DNA of 55,519 nt, from contig NZ_VWPY01000031.1 in NCBI RefSeq assembly GCF_011839805.1, positions 1 to 55,519 of the forward strand, written 5' to 3'. This stretch comes from Kineococcus rubinsiae. GTDB lineage: Bacteria; Actinomycetota; Actinomycetes; Actinomycetales; Kineococcaceae. This document shows positions 54,531 through 55,519 of this stretch, in pieces. The notes under the pieces are model-generated. The model was not told where the DNA came from, ran no database searches, and saw only the letters and a program-made list of their open reading frames with translations. Within the stretch, counting starts at the first letter, position 1, and every line of letters starts with the position of its first letter. A program made the translations under genes and the position numbers.

Positions 54531-55318
54531 CCACCGCGACGGGTTCCCGGACCGTCCGCCGCGTCGCCCACGTCATGGGGTTCCCCGTGAGCCTGGCCGT
54601 CCGCGGCCGGCACGCCGACGACGCCGCCGGACGGCGCGCGTGGGAGGACGCCGTGGACTCCCTCGCCCGGGCGGAGAGCGTGTTCAGCACCTACCGGGCG
54701 GACTCGTGGATCTCCCGGCTGGACCGCGGCGAGGTGGACGTCGTCGACTGCCCGCCCGAGGTCGCGGAGGTGCTCGCCCTGGGCGACGCGGCCGCCGACG
54801 CCTCCGGCGGCGCGTTCAGCGTCCACCGCCCGCGCCGCGACGGCGGGTTCGGGCTCGACCCGAGCGGCGTCGTCAAGGGCTGGGCGCTGGAGCGGTCCGC
54901 CGCGGCCCTGCGGGCGCTGGACGAGACGGACTTCTGCCTGTCCGGCGGCGGGGACCTGTTGTGCCGCACGCTCGACCCCGCCGCGGAACCCTGGCGGATC
55001 GGGATCGAGGACCCGTTCGCGCCGCAGCGGCTCCTGGCGCGGGTCCCGGTGTCGACGGGGGCCGTCGCCACCTCCGGCACCGCCCACCGCGGCGCCCACG
55101 TCGTGGACGCGCGCACCGGCGCCGCCCCCGCGGCCGTCGCCCAGGTCACCGTCGTCGGGGCCTCCCTCACGTGGGCCGACATCGACGCGACGGCCGCGTT
55201 CGCCCTCGGACCCGACGCCGCCACCTGGCTGTCCACGCGCGCGGGCCGCACCGGCCTCGTCGTGTGGGCCGACGGCACGACCACCCCCGTACCCGACGTC
55301 CAGAGGAGCCAGTGGTGA
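54527..55318 (+). CDS. apbE: FAD:protein FMN transferase
   Basis: 263 residues, GTG 54527 overlapping the previous stop. Family signs: HVMGFPVSL, FSTYRADSWISRL, DPSGVVKGWALERS, CLSGGGDLLCR, and VVDARTG with a late DATAAFALG. Attaches FMN to Thr of the FMN-binding protein. No signal peptide or lipobox is seen, unlike many periplasmic ApbE proteins, so flavinylation may occur in the cytoplasm before export. Confidence 0.92.
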   Translation: MTTATGSRTVRRVAHVMGFPVSLAVRGRHADDAAGRRAWEDAVDSLARAESVFSTYRADSWISRLDRGEVDVVDCPPEVAEVLALGDAAADASGGAFSVHRPRRDGGFGLDPSGVVKGWALERSAAALRALDETDFCLSGGGDLLCRTLDPAAEPWRIGIEDPFAPQRLLARVPVSTGAVATSGTAHRGAHVVDARTGAAPAAVAQVTVVGASLTWADIDATAAFALGPDAATWLSTRAGRTGLVVWADGTTTPVPDVQRSQW

Positions 55319-55519
55319 ACCAGCAGCAGCCCAGCGGATCGCGGTGGGAACCCACCGACGGCCGTTACCCGACCGAGCCCCTGCAGGGCGTCGTCGTGAC
55401 CGCCCCCCGCCCCCTCGACGCGCCGCCCCCGGCCGGGTCGTGGCCCGCGGCACCTCCCACCCGCGACCCGCGCCGCCGGCACCGGCTCGTGCTGGCCGGG
55501 GCCGCGCTGGGCCTCGTGC
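55315..55519 (+). CDS. N-terminus of unknown Pro-rich membrane protein, cut by window
   Basis: At least 68 residues. GTG 55315 overlaps the apbE stop and has GAGGAG upstream. Begins VNQQQPSGSRWEPTDGR, then a Pro-rich stretch and RRRHRLVLAGAALGLV, the start of a membrane segment. Likely the fourth gene of the flavin electron-transfer operon. Function unknown. Confidence 0.75.
   Translation, partial: MNQQQPSGSRWEPTDGRYPTEPLQGVVVTAPRPLDAPPPAGSWPAAPPTRDPRRRHRLVLAGAALGLV

Overview
The window is very GC-rich, with frequent GTG starts, GTGA/ATGA stop-start overlaps and a typical high-GC Gram-positive gene set (Rex-hemACDB, RadA-DisA, ClpC, a 32-residue bS22-type ribosomal protein, DUF222/HNH). It is chromosomal DNA of an actinobacterium. 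The gene mix and receptor set would suit a Kineococcus/Kineosporiales-like organism, but that level of placement is inference. No phage, plasmid, IS element, CRISPR array, tRNA or rRNA was seen.

Layout. 1-6.3 kb: a sugar locus with a cut-off glycogen-debranching-type glycosidase facing a LacI-type regulator and a binding protein plus two permeases without an ATPase. 6.3-12 kb: a complete ABC importer (binding protein, two permeases, ATPase) followed by a frameshifted metallophosphoesterase. 12-18.5 kb: a frameshifted DUF222/HNH gene behind a LexA-like box, a Fic protein with a structured leader, a small NAD(P)-binding oxidoreductase, and a chemoreceptor paired with an orphan sugar-binding lipoprotein. 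18.5-32.8 kb: SDR, cupin, hemB, hemD fusion, hemC, hemA and rex under a Rex box, then glutaredoxin, HAD phosphatase, bS22, HTH, acuC, proC, TIM-barrel isomerase, ppx and a Cys-rich protein. This order closely matches M. tuberculosis Rv0495c-Rv0512. 32.8-42.6 kb: radA, disA, a membrane protein and mutY, matching the Rv3585-Rv3589 order, then an arfB-gntP-gntK-argA operon and clpC. 42.9-45.7 kb: a compact three-gene cassette (CysE-like acyltransferase, FkbH-like glyceryl loader, acyl carrier protein). 45.7-50.6 kb: an H-NOX sensor with a HNOBA-GGDEF-EAL protein, then two divergent citrate-synthase-family genes, one fused to a DNA-binding HTH. 50.7-55.5 kb: a secreted protein, a FUSC membrane protein and a ferric-reductase/FMN-binding/ApbE flavin electron-transfer operon that runs off the right edge.

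Regulation is unusually readable. At least seven genes (HNH, HAD, ppx, Cys-rich, radA, the Rv3587c-like gene and citA) have a TANNNT-like -10 exactly 6-7 nt before the start codon, so they are probably leaderless. radA has a close match to the PafBC/RecA-independent damage promoter. Convergent gene pairs often end in hairpins that contain both stop codons, the best being a perfect 23-bp inverted repeat between mutY and arfB.

The strongest candidates for undescribed biology are the acyltransferase-FkbH-ACP cassette, the HTH-citrate synthase fusion with its palindromic divergent promoter, and the structured leader of the Fic gene.
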